64,000 bases of DNA from Roseivirga echinicomitans (GCF_001592935.1 NZ_LRDB01000007.1:24859-88858); one strand, 5' to 3'. Shown: positions 16,625-25,750, counted from the first letter of the stretch. The notes: a model not told the origin generated them from the sequence alone. Numbers and translations are program-made.

Positions 16625-17686
16625 CTATTCAGAAATAAAAGTCACACACCGTACCGTACTCAAATTCTGACTTATTGTCGTCCAATGCTCGCCTTTGTCT
16701 ATTGAAGTATAGAGGTTGCCATTGTTTGTGCCGAAGACCAAATCATTACCCTTGATGTCCATTGCATCGCGCAGTATCAAATCAAAGGCTGGTTTTGGAA
16801 GTCCATTTTCGAGCGACTCCCAGTTTTGCCCTGCATCTTTTGTGTAATACACTGCTAGCTTTTGTTGATGGGGAATTCTCAAATGATCGCTTTGTGCTGG
16901 AATTACCCAAGCCTCTGAATCATTGTCTTCCGCAATGGCCATTGCAAAACCATAAACTGCTTTTCCTCTCTTGTCAGTAACGTCTCGCCATGTTTTCCCT
17001 AGGTCCTCGGAGCGGTAGATACCACAGTGGTTCTGTTGCCAAAGCACGTTGGGATTTGTTTTCGATTGGCAAATCGTATGTGGATCGTGGCCAACAACAC
17101 TTTCTGTATTGGGTAAAAAAAAGGCCTTGAGCCCCGTATTGGTTGGCTGCCAAGTTATTCCGCCATCATAAGTTTGGAAAACGCCCGCACAACTAATGCC
17201 CACGATTAAATGGTTTTCATTTTCTGAACTGGAAAGAACGGTATGCAAAAATGGAGAATTACTTCCTTTTCCACCGCCTTGCCAACTGGATCGAGAAGGA
17301 TGGTTGCTGAGCCCGTTTATTTCATTCCAACTTTCACCTAAGTCGTCAGAGTAGAATAGGGCAGCGGGTTCGGTGCCTATATAGAGACGTTGAATATTGC
17401 CAATATTTTGAGATTCAATCGTCCAAATGGATTTGAGCGTAAAGGGGCTTTCTGTAGAGAATTTAGGACTGCTTACTTCAGTAAAGGTTTCGCCCATGTT
17501 TGCTGAAACATAAACCTTTGGCCCCCAATGTTTATGGTTGATCGCTACCCACCAGTGTTGGTTCTTATCGGTATGAAAAGCACCAATAGGCATTCCTATA
17601 AAGTGAATGTCGGCCAATACCCACTCGTTGTGTTCTGTTTGCTTATAAATAAGCAATCCTTTGTCTGTGCCTACTGCTAATCTCAT
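16625..17686 (-). CDS. Cytosolic BNR/Asp-box beta-propeller protein (sialidase/sortilin-like fold)
   Basis: A 353-residue protein without signal peptide or membrane helix. At least six Asp-box (S-x-D-x-G-x-x-W) motifs repeat through it: SANMGETF, SDDLGESW, TYDGGITW, SEDLGKTW, TKDAGQNW and SIDKGEHW. This indicates a six- or seven-bladed propeller of the BNR/sortilin type. It lacks obvious sialidase catalytic residues, so exo-alpha-sialidase labels would be misleading. Its ATG overlaps the stop of the MoaD-like gene by one base (TAATG), and its ribosome binding site lies inside the Gly-Gly codons of that gene. Tight coupling to a ubiquitin-like protein suggests a shared task. The function is unknown. 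Confidence 0.85.
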   Translation of the reverse strand: MRLAVGTDKGLLIYKQTEHNEWVLADIHFIGMPIGAFHTDKNQHWWVAINHKHWGPKVYVSANMGETFTEVSSPKFSTESPFTLKSIWTIESQNIGNIQRLYIGTEPAALFYSDDLGESWNEINGLSNHPSRSSWQGGGKGSNSPFLHTVLSSSENENHLIVGISCAGVFQTYDGGITWQPTNTGLKAFFLPNTESVVGHDPHTICQSKTNPNVLWQQNHCGIYRSEDLGKTWRDVTDKRGKAVYGFAMAIAEDNDSEAWVIPAQSDHLRIPHQQKLAVYYTKDAGQNWESLENGLPKPAFDLILRDAMDIKGNDLVFGTNNGNLYTSIDKGEHWTTISQNLSTVRCVTFISE

Positions 17687-17952
17687 TATCCTCCCGATAT
17701 GGCTTGTATAATGTGGATTTGAGCCGATTTCTTCAATTCGGTATGCACCTTAATATCATAAGGTTCATTGTCAATATAGAACTTTACGTGTTCTCTAATC
17801 TGACCTTTTTCGTCAACCAAATAGCCTTGTATTCCATGATGTTTTTTCTCGAGTTCCGAAAGAAGTGCTTCAATGCTGTCCGCTTCAATATATTCTTCCT
17901 TTAAGTTTGGGAAGAAGGTTTTGAGGGCAGATGTAAACATTACATGAGGCAT
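17686..17952 (-). CDS. MoaD/ThiS family ubiquitin-like sulfur carrier
   Basis: An 88-residue beta-grasp protein with the MoaD pattern (FFPNLKEEYIEADSIEALLSEL) and the essential C-terminal Gly-Gly (HIIQAISGG) used for adenylation and thiocarboxylation. It lies in the molybdenum cofactor operon, 41 bases downstream of moaC. It could be the MoaD subunit of molybdopterin synthase, although no moaE is present in the window. It could instead be a specialised carrier working with the coupled propeller protein. The GGAGGATAATG context at its 3' end encodes Gly-Gly-stop and provides the next gene's Shine-Dalgarno sequence. Start chosen at ATG 17952; the ATG at codon 5 is an alternative. Confidence 0.82.
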   Translation of the reverse strand: MPHVMFTSALKTFFPNLKEEYIEADSIEALLSELEKKHHGIQGYLVDEKGQIREHVKFYIDNEPYDIKVHTELKKSAQIHIIQAISGG

Positions 17953-17993
17953 AAGCTCAAAGCTATTAAAATTTGGAGGAATTAAACCGAGTA

Positions 17994-18470
17994 TTAGGCT
18001 TGGCTAAAATCACTTTTTCCACCTGTCTTTTTTATCAAGCGGGTGTTTTGAATTTCGATGTCCTGAGAAAATGCCTTACACATATCATAAACCGTTAAGG
18101 CGGCCACCGATGCACCAGTCAAGGCTTCCATTTCAACGCCTGTTTTCCCAAAAGTTCTGGCTTCGCAAGTAATTTCAACCCGAAGATTTTCTAGAAGTTT
18201 GATGTCGATTTCAACTTTGCTCAAAGGCAGGTTATGACAAAGTGGAATCAATTCAGAAGTTCTTTTGGCTCCTTGAATGCCGGCAATAATGGCCGTTTGA
18301 AAAACAGGGCCTTTCAAAGTTTTGATTTCACCTTCAGCAATATGGGCCTTCATTTCTTCTGGAAGTTGGACAATGCTTTGGGCAATGGCGGTGCGTTTGG
18401 TTTCGGCCTTGTCACCAACATCTACCATGGTGGGCTTGTTCTGATCTATATGGGTGAATTCTTTGCTCAT
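17994..18470 (-). CDS. moaC: Cyclic pyranopterin monophosphate synthase MoaC
   Basis: A 158-residue enzyme that, with MoaA, converts GTP to cyclic pyranopterin monophosphate. Conserved blocks are [16 protein letters not shown] near 15, [19 protein letters not shown] near 67, and [23 protein letters not shown] near 111, with the active-site Lys and His of the family present. Length is standard. It lies 3 bases after moeA on the minus strand in the order moaA-moeA-moaC-moaD-like-propeller, clearly one operon. Confidence 0.95.
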   Translation of the reverse strand: MSKEFTHIDQNKPTMVDVGDKAETKRTAIAQSIVQLPEEMKAHIAEGEIKTLKGPVFQTAIIAGIQGAKRTSELIPLCHNLPLSKVEIDIKLLENLRVEITCEARTFGKTGVEMEALTGASVAALTVYDMCKAFSQDIEIQNTRLIKKTGGKSDFSQA

Positions 18471-18473
18471 GAT

Positions 18474-19682
18474 TTAAAACAGATTTCTAAAAGGTACAAA
18501 ATCATAGACTTCCCCTGCTTTGAAAACCGACTTTTCAGCAGGAAGAATTACGAAACCATCGGCCACAGCAAGATTAGCAAAATCTCCCGATCCATGCCCG
18601 ATAAAGGGGGAGGCCATTAGTGTTCCATTTTCGTCAAAAGCAATGGCGCATTCTAAAAAGTAGGTGAGTGGCCGTGGGAAACTGACCTCTTTGTCAAGTT
18701 TTACTTTGATGGTTTTCGGTTCAATCTTTAGCGAAGTATTTACCCAGGCTTGAATATACACCGAGGCACACATAAAGGAAGAAACTGGATTGCCTGGCAA
18801 AGCGAAAATGGTACTTCCATTGGTTGCAGTACCAAACCAAAAGGGCTTTCCTGGCCGTTGATTTACTTTGTGAAAATGCTTCTGAACACCGAGCTCATCT
18901 AAAATTTCAGGGAGGTAGTCAAACTTGCCTTTCGACACTCCTCCAGTTAACACAATGCATTGATATGTCTCGATTAACGCTGCCAAACCTTCTTTCATCA
19001 AAGCCTTGTTGTCATTCATGTGATGCATGGAGGTTTCTACTCCATATTGATTGAGCAAGGCCTGGATTCCGTAGTTCCCTGACCTTCTGATTTGGTGTGC
19101 TTCAGGCGTGGTTTCAATGGGTACTAATTCATCGCCATTGGTGATTATCACAGCTTTGGGAGGTATAAGCACAGAAAGCTCGGCCTTTCCAATGGCCGCA
19201 GCAATATTCATTTCAGGAGCGCCCAGCTTAATTCCTTTTTTAAGAAGGGTATCACCTAATTGTTTATCCATTCCCTTAAAATGGACGTTCTGTTGAGCCT
19301 GAACCGTTTCAATATTAACGGTTGCAGTATCATCCACAATCGTTAAATCTTCATAGCGGATCACCGTATCCATGCCAATGGGCATCATGGCGCCAGTCAT
19401 AATCTGTACACATTTAGCCACATTCTTGACTGTGTATTGTGGTGTGCCTGCCGGAATAGTTTTTTCGATTTTAAAGCTGCGCTGCCCTTTTTCAAACTCG
19501 GAAAATGCAATGGTGATTCCGTCCATTGTCACCCGGTCAAAAGGAGGGAAGGGACGATCGGCTTTGAGGTCTTCGTTTAAAATTAGACCTACACAGTCCT
19601 TCAATTCTCTTTTTTCAACCAAGGGAATAAAAGGGTGGCTTGTAACTATATTAAGTGCTTCTGTAAACTGAATGAATTCCAT
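18474..19682 (-). CDS. moeA: Molybdopterin molybdenumtransferase MoeA
   Basis: A 402-residue enzyme that inserts molybdate into adenylylated molybdopterin. Visible family blocks are the N-terminal DRPFPPFDRVTMDGIT, CVQIMTGAMMPIGMDTVIRYED near 88, RRSGNYGIQALLNQYG, TGGVSKGKFDYLPEIL near 245 and FALPGNPVSSFMCA near 295. All domains are present at normal length. It lies 9 bases after moaA. No mogA/moaB is nearby, so the adenylyltransferase step must be encoded elsewhere. Confidence 0.94.
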   Translation of the reverse strand: MEFIQFTEALNIVTSHPFIPLVEKRELKDCVGLILNEDLKADRPFPPFDRVTMDGITIAFSEFEKGQRSFKIEKTIPAGTPQYTVKNVAKCVQIMTGAMMPIGMDTVIRYEDLTIVDDTATVNIETVQAQQNVHFKGMDKQLGDTLLKKGIKLGAPEMNIAAAIGKAELSVLIPPKAVIITNGDELVPIETTPEAHQIRRSGNYGIQALLNQYGVETSMHHMNDNKALMKEGLAALIETYQCIVLTGGVSKGKFDYLPEILDELGVQKHFHKVNQRPGKPFWFGTATNGSTIFALPGNPVSSFMCASVYIQAWVNTSLKIEPKTIKVKLDKEVSFPRPLTYFLECAIAFDENGTLMASPFIGHGSGDFANLAVADGFVILPAEKSVFKAGEVYDFVPFRNLF

Positions 19683-19691
19683 AAGGTGATT

Positions 19692-20672
19692 TTATCCGCC
19701 AATGGTGGCCATTGATTCAAAAGGATTTGATGATTTTTGTTGGGCTTCAAAGCCGTCTTTTGCTCTGTTATTGAATAGCGTTCGGAACTGATTTCTAATT
19801 TCTTCGTCCGTAGCACCAGCCCGCATAAAGTCTCTAAAACTGAAGCTGCCACCATCGTAAAGGCAGGTTTTTAGTTCACCTTTTGGCGTTAACCTTATTC
19901 TGTCGCAGGAATGGCAAATGGTACGTGTATAGGCTGGAATGATTCCGAAACTTCCTTTGGCATTCGGTAATTGATAATTTAGCGAAGTAGAACTTTCTGG
20001 GTCAGGAAGTTTTTCAACATTAGGGTAATGGCCTTGAATATGCGCGAGAATTTGTCGGGCATTCCATGTGATTGGTGTGAACTTCTTGCCACCCCCGTTG
20101 AAAGGCATTTCTTCAATAAAACGAACGCTGACTTTATGCTGTAAAGTAAGTTCGCACATGGGAATGATATCTTCAATATTATGCTCTTCCATTACCACCA
20201 TATTGATTTTGGTCGTAATTCCCGAGTCCATCAGCGCATGAAACGAATCCATTACCTGATCAAATTCATCCCTTCTGGTGATTTTCAAAAAACGCTCCCT
20301 ATCCAAGCAGTCAAGGCTAAGGTTGATCGCATCAATCCCAATGGCTTTGAGTTTGGGTAAATGCTCAATCAAGCTGGTTCCGTTGGTGGTAATATTGACG
20401 GAATTAATGCCGTCAATGGTGCTGATGTTTTCAATCAACTCCATAATATTCTTCCGTACGAAAGGTTCACCCCCTGTAATTCTCACCTTATTGATACCCA
20501 TTTCTGCCAGAATACGCGTCAGCCTTTCCATTTCTTCAAAAGAAAGAATTTGGCTCCGATGGCTGAAATTCAATCCATCTTCGGGCATACAATAAAAGCA
20601 GCGCAGGTTGCACCTATCGGTTACTCCCAATCTCAAATATCTGAGTTGTCTACCGTGATTATCGTAAAGCAA
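19692..20672 (-). CDS. moaA: GTP 3',8-cyclase MoaA (radical SAM)
   Basis: A 326-residue radical SAM enzyme for the first step of molybdopterin synthesis. The SAM cluster motif CNLRCFYC has Cys at 21, 25 and 28. The C-terminal second cluster is C-x2-C-x13-C within ICHSCDRIRLTPKGELKTC, and the protein ends in the conserved Gly-Gly (ATIGG). TTG is the only plausible start: no in-frame ATG or GTG precedes the conserved DNHGRQLRYLRLGVTDRC region. It is the first gene of the Moco operon. The divergent xdhC starts 36 bases away, so both promoters must overlap the coding starts or lie in that short gap. Confidence 0.95.
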   Translation of the reverse strand: MLYDNHGRQLRYLRLGVTDRCNLRCFYCMPEDGLNFSHRSQILSFEEMERLTRILAEMGINKVRITGGEPFVRKNIMELIENISTIDGINSVNITTNGTSLIEHLPKLKAIGIDAINLSLDCLDRERFLKITRRDEFDQVMDSFHALMDSGITTKINMVVMEEHNIEDIIPMCELTLQHKVSVRFIEEMPFNGGGKKFTPITWNARQILAHIQGHYPNVEKLPDPESSTSLNYQLPNAKGSFGIIPAYTRTICHSCDRIRLTPKGELKTCLYDGGSFSFRDFMRAGATDEEIRNQFRTLFNNRAKDGFEAQQKSSNPFESMATIGG

Positions 20673-20708
20673 GTGTATCTTCGTTTTTAGGGTGAATAAT
20701 GTGCAGTA

Positions 20709-21716
20709 ATGATTGATATAGTTTCAAGTATACGCAAATTAAACAGAGAAGGGCAAACTCTTGCTATTGCTACGGTAATCAATACATGGAAAAGTTCGCC
20801 AAGACCCATAGGTTCTGCATTGATCATTTCTGAAAATGGAGAAATGACGGGCTCTGTGAGCGGTGGATGTGTGGAAGGTGCTGTAGTGAAAAAGGCAGTC
20901 GAAATTATTAAAAGTGGAAAAGCAGAAGTAGTTCATTTTGGCATTACCGATGATGACGCTTGGGAAGTAGGGTTGAGCTGTGGAGGGGCGTTGGATGTCT
21001 TTGTACAGCCATTTTATCCAGAAGCCATCTGGACTACTATGGATGAGCTTTTAAATCAAGATGAAGGCTTTATGCTCTTGTCTACTTTGGAAGATAATCC
21101 TCAATATTCTATCATAAAAGCCAATGGAAAAACCACTGGAGCAACATTTGAGAAATCACTTTTGCCTGAATTAGAGCAAGCCTTCCATGAAGGGGACAGC
21201 AAAGTACTAAGCTCAGGAAATCATTTTGTGCAGGTGTTTCCGAAAAAGCCTGTCATGCTGCTAGTCGGTTCTGCACATATTACCGTAGAGCTGACGGAGC
21301 TGGCGCATATGTTTGGTTTCGAAACCATTTTAATTGACCCAAGGGCTACTTTTGCCAGCAAAACCCAATACAGAGTAAAACCTCAAACCATCCATGTAGA
21401 ATGGCCTCAGGAAGTGTTGCCTCACTTGAAATTGGATAAGGATACTTATGCCGTAATTCTCTCTCACGACCCCAAAATAGATGACGAGGCTTTGAAGATT
21501 CTGCTAAAATCTGAGGTGGCCTATATTGGTGCTTTAGGTAGCCGGAAAACACATGCTAAGCGGGTGGAGAGGTTAAAGGAATATGGGTTTAGTTCTGAAG
21601 AAATTAACAGTATTCATGCCCCAATAGGAATCGATATTGGTTCCAAATTACCTAGAGAAATTGCTTTAAGCGTAATGGCAGAGGTAATTAAAGTGAAGAA
21701 TGGAGGAGGTAAATAA
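20709..21716 (+). CDS. XdhC/CoxI family protein
   Basis: A 335-residue protein of the XdhC/CoxI family, which sulfurates or inserts Moco into xanthine dehydrogenase-type enzymes. The N-terminal XdhC domain has WKSSPRPIGSALIIS near 28 and MTGSVSGGCVEGAV near 45. The C-terminal Rossmann domain has LLVGSAHITVELTELAHMFG near 182 and YIGALGSRKTHAKRV near 275. It is divergent from moaA, linking it to the cofactor operon. No xanthine dehydrogenase, aldehyde oxidase or CO dehydrogenase gene lies in the window, so its client must be elsewhere. Confidence 0.9.
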   Translation: MIDIVSSIRKLNREGQTLAIATVINTWKSSPRPIGSALIISENGEMTGSVSGGCVEGAVVKKAVEIIKSGKAEVVHFGITDDDAWEVGLSCGGALDVFVQPFYPEAIWTTMDELLNQDEGFMLLSTLEDNPQYSIIKANGKTTGATFEKSLLPELEQAFHEGDSKVLSSGNHFVQVFPKKPVMLLVGSAHITVELTELAHMFGFETILIDPRATFASKTQYRVKPQTIHVEWPQEVLPHLKLDKDTYAVILSHDPKIDDEALKILLKSEVAYIGALGSRKTHAKRVERLKEYGFSSEEINSIHAPIGIDIGSKLPREIALSVMAEVIKVKNGGGK

Positions 21717-21749
21717 TGAGGTTGCTCTTTTGAGTTCTCAAAAAAATAA

Positions 21750-21785
21750 TGTCCAATAACAGCTTGGCTAAGCCATTATCGGACA
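21750..21785. terminator. Hairpin between convergent genes
   Basis: TGTCCAATAA and TTATCGGACA are near-perfect inverted arms around a 16-base loop that itself contains the small inverted repeat TTGGCTAAGCCA. An A-rich run precedes it, which reads as a T-run on the minus strand. It lies between xdhC and the convergent DJ-1 gene. Confidence 0.55.
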
Positions 21786-21820
21786 TTTGATGTATAGTTG
21801 ATTCCTACTTTGAAACCAGC

Positions 21821-22396
21821 TTATATTTCGATTTTAGCGCCCATTACTTTTAGGAATTCTCTGATAAAGCTTGGGTGTGCAGGCCAGGCTGGAGAGGTAA
21901 CTAGATTTCCATCTACAAAAACACCGTCTGCAGGAATGGATTGAAACTCTCCTCCCGCTAAAGTCACTTCAGGACCAACAGCTGGGTAAGCGGTGAGTTT
22001 TCTTCCTTTGACAACATCGGCAGCGGTTAAAATCTGGATGCCGTGGCAAATTGCCGCAACAGGTTTGTTATTAGCGAAAAAGTACTTTGTGATTTCTATA
22101 ATTCTCTTATTCAATCTCAAATACTCAGGTGCTCTACCGCCAGCGATTACTAAGCCTTGGTAGTCCTCAACATTCACCTCATCAAAGCTATAGTTCAAAG
22201 CGAAATTGTGTCCAGGCTTTTCAGTATAGGTTTGATCTCCTTCAAAATCGTGGATGGCTGTTTTAACGATATCTCCTTTTTTCTTATCGGGACAAACAGT
22301 ATGCACTTCGTAGCCTACCATTTCAAGCATCTGAAAAGGGACCATTGTTTCGTAATCTTCTGTGAAGTCTCCGGTGAGGAATAATATTTTTTTCAT
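21821..22396 (-). CDS. DJ-1/PfpI family protein
   Basis: A 191-residue class I glutamine amidotransferase-like protein. The nucleophile elbow AAICHGIQ holds the catalytic cysteine near 116, and the family acidic residue is in the DFTEDYE segment near 10. [13 protein letters not shown] near 83 is a further family block. Members act as deglycases, chaperones or cysteine hydrolases, and I cannot tell which applies here. It is monocistronic, convergent with xdhC. Confidence 0.88.
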   Translation of the reverse strand: MKKILFLTGDFTEDYETMVPFQMLEMVGYEVHTVCPDKKKGDIVKTAIHDFEGDQTYTEKPGHNFALNYSFDEVNVEDYQGLVIAGGRAPEYLRLNKRIIEITKYFFANNKPVAAICHGIQILTAADVVKGRKLTAYPAVGPEVTLAGGEFQSIPADGVFVDGNLVTSPAWPAHPSFIREFLKVMGAKIEI

Positions 22397-22570
22397 TGTC
22401 TTAAATTTTAGATGATAAAAATTGTCTTCTATTCATTTCATACGTGCTGAACGCAAGAAAGAATAAAGTATCTCTAAAATTTAAGTAAATAATGTGTGGT
22501 TTTCGAAGTGTGCTATTTATCAAATTGTTATGATTTCAAAGTTGAAAGAATTGAAAGATCGATTTAGGAC

Positions 22571-22945
22571 TTATTTGGTCTTGATGATTCCTTTTCTATA
22601 TAAATCCAATGCACTCTGAAGAAGCATTTCTATGGTGTCTTTAGGTAAATCTGCATTGGGGTTTACCCTGAAGATTTTCATCCTAGACCGTGTGCCGGTT
22701 TCCAGTTTTGGGTGATCTAATAGTTTCCCTTCTACAAAGAGAATATAGGGCTCGTCCGTTTTTTTATCGGTCCATAAATAGCAGAACATTTTCTTTTTGA
22801 AGCAGAAACAAGGCATTCCGTACTTTTTTGTTTCTGTAACGTCATCGCCCAGGTTGAGAATGAGACTTCGCAAAGCCAATAAACAGCTTTTGTTCGGCTC
22901 TTCTTTATTCAGGTAGTATTCGTCAAAATTATCGAGCACGGTCAT
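22571..22945 (-). CDS. DUF1801 domain protein
   Basis: A 124-residue soluble protein of the DUF1801 (YdhG-like) group. It has the sequence KYGMPCFCFKKKMFCYLWTD near residue 41, which matches the family's core beta strands, and the common ending ALDLYRKG. The biochemical role of the group is poorly defined. It has three cysteines close together (PCFCF, FCY). No operon partner is evident; the next gene on the strand ends 59 bases upstream. Confidence 0.78.
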   Translation of the reverse strand: MTVLDNFDEYYLNKEEPNKSCLLALRSLILNLGDDVTETKKYGMPCFCFKKKMFCYLWTDKKTDEPYILFVEGKLLDHPKLETGTRSRMKIFRVNPNADLPKDTIEMLLQSALDLYRKGIIKTK

Positions 22946-23004
22946 TTGAATTTAATTATAAACTGGACTTGCAAGGCTTCAGAGTTTATCATTTTCTTGA
23001 TTTT

Positions 23005-23421
23005 TTAATTCTTCTTTTTCTCTAAGGCCATTCTTAAGCAGAGTATGGCAAGCATAAGTGTTACAACAGAGAATGACTTTTCGAAGTTTGTTTCAGCCAC
23101 AATGTTTCCGACCGTGTTCAACACAAATATTACGGACAATATCCAAATAAAAATGTGGGCGGCCTTTTTAAACCGAGGCTTATTTAGTCTTTCAGTATGG
23201 ATAAGTACTACGATAATAGATAAAAATGTAATGAGAAAGGAAATGAACTCGAAGCCCAAAAGTTGGTTCTTTGTTTCCATTCTTCCACCCCATAAATACT
23301 CAATGGGTGCGTAGTCGAAAAGAACGATACCAATGATAATGGCGAGATGAAAAAGAGCCAGCAGGCTGAATATTACCAGACTTAGTTTTGTGGCTGTTTT
23401 GAAGCTAATTAGGTTCTTCAT
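23005..23421 (-). CDS. Small four-helix membrane protein, unknown function
   Basis: A 138-residue protein with four predicted membrane helices: LSLVIFSLLALFHLAIIIGIV, FEFISFLITFLSIIVVLI, HIFIWILSVIFVLNTVGNIVA and FSVVTLMLAILCLRMAL. The C terminus is basic (EKKKN). I recognise no family. It lies 46 bases downstream of an MDR oxidoreductase on the same strand and may share its transcript. Confidence 0.7.
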   Translation of the reverse strand: MKNLISFKTATKLSLVIFSLLALFHLAIIIGIVLFDYAPIEYLWGGRMETKNQLLGFEFISFLITFLSIIVVLIHTERLNKPRFKKAAHIFIWILSVIFVLNTVGNIVAETNFEKSFSVVTLMLAILCLRMALEKKKN

Positions 23422-23467
23422 TTTTTAAAGTAAAAGCTTTTTTGGTTAGCGTAAGTGGTTTACGATT

Positions 23468-24436
23468 TTAGCTTAATTTATCACCGCCATCTTGCCAAAC
23501 CATGACCACTTTTCCTTTGGTGTGCATGGCTTCAATATAGCCTATGGCCTCAGGAGTTTCATGGTACATATAAGTCCTCTCGATATGTGGCCTAATGCTT
23601 CCCGTTTGAATTAGAGAAGCTAATTTCTCTAGATCTATTGGGTTTGGGCTAGCTGTAAATTGGCCTAGGTTGAATTTACTAAATGCTGAACTCAAAAGAA
23701 GTGAGATCATATGTTTCATACTGGTAAAACCCACAACTACTCCTCTTTGCCCTAATCGTTTATAGTCTTTGTGTGTGAGGTTGCCGTGTGTATCTACAAC
23801 TAAGTCGTATTTGCCTTTATACTGATGAATATCCACCTGATCATATGCTATGACTTCATCAGCACCTAATGACTTCACGAATTCGACACTTTTACTTGAG
23901 CAAACTGCTGTTACTTTAGCGCCATTAGCTTTAGCAATTTGTACTGCAAAATGGCCAACGCCACCAGAAGAACCATTGATTAAAACCGATTCTCCCGCTT
24001 TAAGTTGACCATGCGTAATAAGGGCTTGCAAAGCCGTTAATCCCGCTATTGGCACGGCAGCCATTTCAGGAAAGCCAATTTCCTTGGGCATTTTTGCACA
24101 AAAAGCATCGGATACACAAATGTATTCGGCAAATGCACCTCCTAGTGTTTTCTCTCCAAATACATGGTCACCGACCTTAAAACGACTTACATTACTGCCC
24201 ACTTCTTCTACAATACCAGAAAAGTCAGCACCCAACACTTTATCTTTTGGTTTTAGCAGTCCGAATGTGAATCGTGCAAAAAATGGCTTTCCCCGTAAGA
24301 TATGCCAATCGGCAGGGTTAGCAGAATTCGCTAAAACGCGGACTAGAATATGACCCTCTTTAATCGTTGGCTTTTCAATTTCCTCTAATTGAAGAACTTC
24401 GGGGCCACCGTATTTGAGTTTTGTAAATGCTTTCAT
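23468..24436 (-). CDS. Medium-chain dehydrogenase/reductase (quinone oxidoreductase-like)
   Basis: A 322-residue zinc-independent MDR enzyme. The N-terminal catalytic domain has LGADFSGIVEEVGSNVSRFKVGDHVFG near 65-95. The Rossmann domain has INGSSGGVGHFAVQIAKANG near 148. The catalytic zinc Cys and the structural zinc four-Cys loop of alcohol dehydrogenases are absent, pointing to an NADPH:quinone reductase-type or enoyl reductase activity. The substrate is unknown. A second MDR gene at 32310 has the same architecture. Confidence 0.87.
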   Translation of the reverse strand: MKAFTKLKYGGPEVLQLEEIEKPTIKEGHILVRVLANSANPADWHILRGKPFFARFTFGLLKPKDKVLGADFSGIVEEVGSNVSRFKVGDHVFGEKTLGGAFAEYICVSDAFCAKMPKEIGFPEMAAVPIAGLTALQALITHGQLKAGESVLINGSSGGVGHFAVQIAKANGAKVTAVCSSKSVEFVKSLGADEVIAYDQVDIHQYKGKYDLVVDTHGNLTHKDYKRLGQRGVVVGFTSMKHMISLLLSSAFSKFNLGQFTASPNPIDLEKLASLIQTGSIRPHIERTYMYHETPEAIGYIEAMHTKGKVVMVWQDGGDKLS

Positions 24437-24528
24437 TTAAATCACTTGACCAGAGTTAAGGGTTTTTTATTCACCCAATAATTTGAGACCAATCTAGTAA
24501 GTTTATGATTTGATTGAAAGTGGAAGGC

Positions 24529-25701
24529 TTATAAGCCTTCCTTTTCACCATTGTCAAATACTCGGTAATACTGATTGCCCTCTATAAGTAATCCTTCAGA
24601 GTCTTTACCAGGCCAGTTTTTATGGTAATCTTTGGAGTGTTTCACATCAATCCCAATGACTTTTCCATTATAGAAACTTTTTACTTTCGACTGAAGCGTA
24701 TGGCCAACGACAATGGCTTTGGCATTGAATTGAGTCAATGGTTTTTCGACTTCTTCTTGCGTTAAATCATCTTTGAAGTAACCACGGTACCAGCAAACCC
24801 CTGTTTTTGTAGAGAGCAAAAGGTCAGTTTTAGTTTTGTTGGCTTTCGGGTAAGGGGCGGTATAGTAATTGGACCTCAGCAAGTCATTGATTTCATCTAA
24901 AGACATGTCGAGGTTGGCGATGTCTGGGTGCAAGCCGCCATGCGCAAAGAGGTTCCCGTTAATCGATTCGATCACATTTTTACTGGCCATCCATTTCCCC
25001 AAAACGGAATTTGAATCATATAAATTGGCTTGTGTTTTCCCTAACATAGCCGCCACATAGGTGTATTTAAGTTCTGTGGCCTCATAGTCGCCATGCATGT
25101 TTTTTAACTCATGGTTACCTATAATGAAATGCACATTGCCACCCTGTTTTTCAGCGTCTTGCTCTAGTTTATAGATGAACCAAAGTAACTGCGTGGTAGA
25201 GAAACCTCTGTCTACAAAATCGCCTACCAATACCAAATGTCCTTTCCCAAATGTCCAGTTGAGATTATGGTCGATGACCTTGTTGTTGATGAGGAAGTCG
25301 CGAAAGGTTTTGTAGCCACTCTCTAGATCTGAGACAGCCAGAATGGGATTGCCATCGTTATAAGTGCTTTTTGGGGTTGCAAAATCGGCCGTGACCGTGA
25401 AATTGAATGTTGTAGCGTCCAATGCGAAAAAGGAACGGACAGGGATTGCTTCAGCGGTTGAGTAATCGGCTTGGTCTAGATAAAAACCATCGTTTTTATT
25501 TCCTTTTATGTATTTAACATTCAGGGTACTATCGTTTTTATAAAAAACATAAGGGCCTTCACCATCAAAAGACATGCTCAATGGATTATGGCCAAAACTA
25601 GCACTTGCGCCATGGTATAAGCCAAATGCAATGGCGAGGAGTGCGAGTACTAGAAAGGTGAGGGATAAGTGCTTTAAATAGCGGAAAATTCTTTTTTTCA
25701 T
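24529..25701 (-). CDS. Membrane-anchored calcineurin-like metallophosphoesterase
   Basis: A 390-residue protein. A basic start and a hydrophobic helix (SLTFLVLALLAIAFGLYHGA) form an uncleaved anchor or signal. The catalytic domain has the phosphoesterase motifs LVGDFVDRG near 165, IIGNHELKN near 195 and GHTLQSK near 338, with a further His in AHGGLHPD. These are the di-metal ligands of Ser/Thr phosphatase-type phosphoesterases. The first motif (usually GDxH) is replaced by AVSDLESG, as in related bacterial surface phosphoesterases. It is predicted to act outside the inner membrane. Substrate unknown. Confidence 0.84.
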   Translation of the reverse strand: MKKRIFRYLKHLSLTFLVLALLAIAFGLYHGASASFGHNPLSMSFDGEGPYVFYKNDSTLNVKYIKGNKNDGFYLDQADYSTAEAIPVRSFFALDATTFNFTVTADFATPKSTYNDGNPILAVSDLESGYKTFRDFLINNKVIDHNLNWTFGKGHLVLVGDFVDRGFSTTQLLWFIYKLEQDAEKQGGNVHFIIGNHELKNMHGDYEATELKYTYVAAMLGKTQANLYDSNSVLGKWMASKNVIESINGNLFAHGGLHPDIANLDMSLDEINDLLRSNYYTAPYPKANKTKTDLLLSTKTGVCWYRGYFKDDLTQEEVEKPLTQFNAKAIVVGHTLQSKVKSFYNGKVIGIDVKHSKDYHKNWPGKDSEGLLIEGNQYYRVFDNGEKEGL

Positions 25702-25714
25702 CTTGGTAAGTTTT

Positions 25715-25750
25715 AATAGATATTGAGTTTTTGATCGGTGAATATCTATT
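25715..25750. promoter_or_regulatory. Perfect inverted repeat upstream of the phosphoesterase
   Basis: AATAGATATT (25715-25724) and AATATCTATT (25741-25750) are perfect 10-base arms with a 16-base loop, starting 14 bases upstream of the minus-strand phosphoesterase gene. It could be an operator or a leader hairpin that limits ribosome access. The rest of the 218-base divergent region to 25919 shows nothing else I can name. Confidence 0.45.

Noticed and set aside
16625..17686. Sialidase (exo-alpha-sialidase) function for the BNR protein
   Set aside because: Asp-boxes show only the fold; no signal peptide and no arginine-triad context can be seen, so the enzymatic label is not supported.
18234..18620. 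128-residue plus-strand frame across moaC/moeA
   Set aside because: Antisense to two clearly conserved Moco genes.
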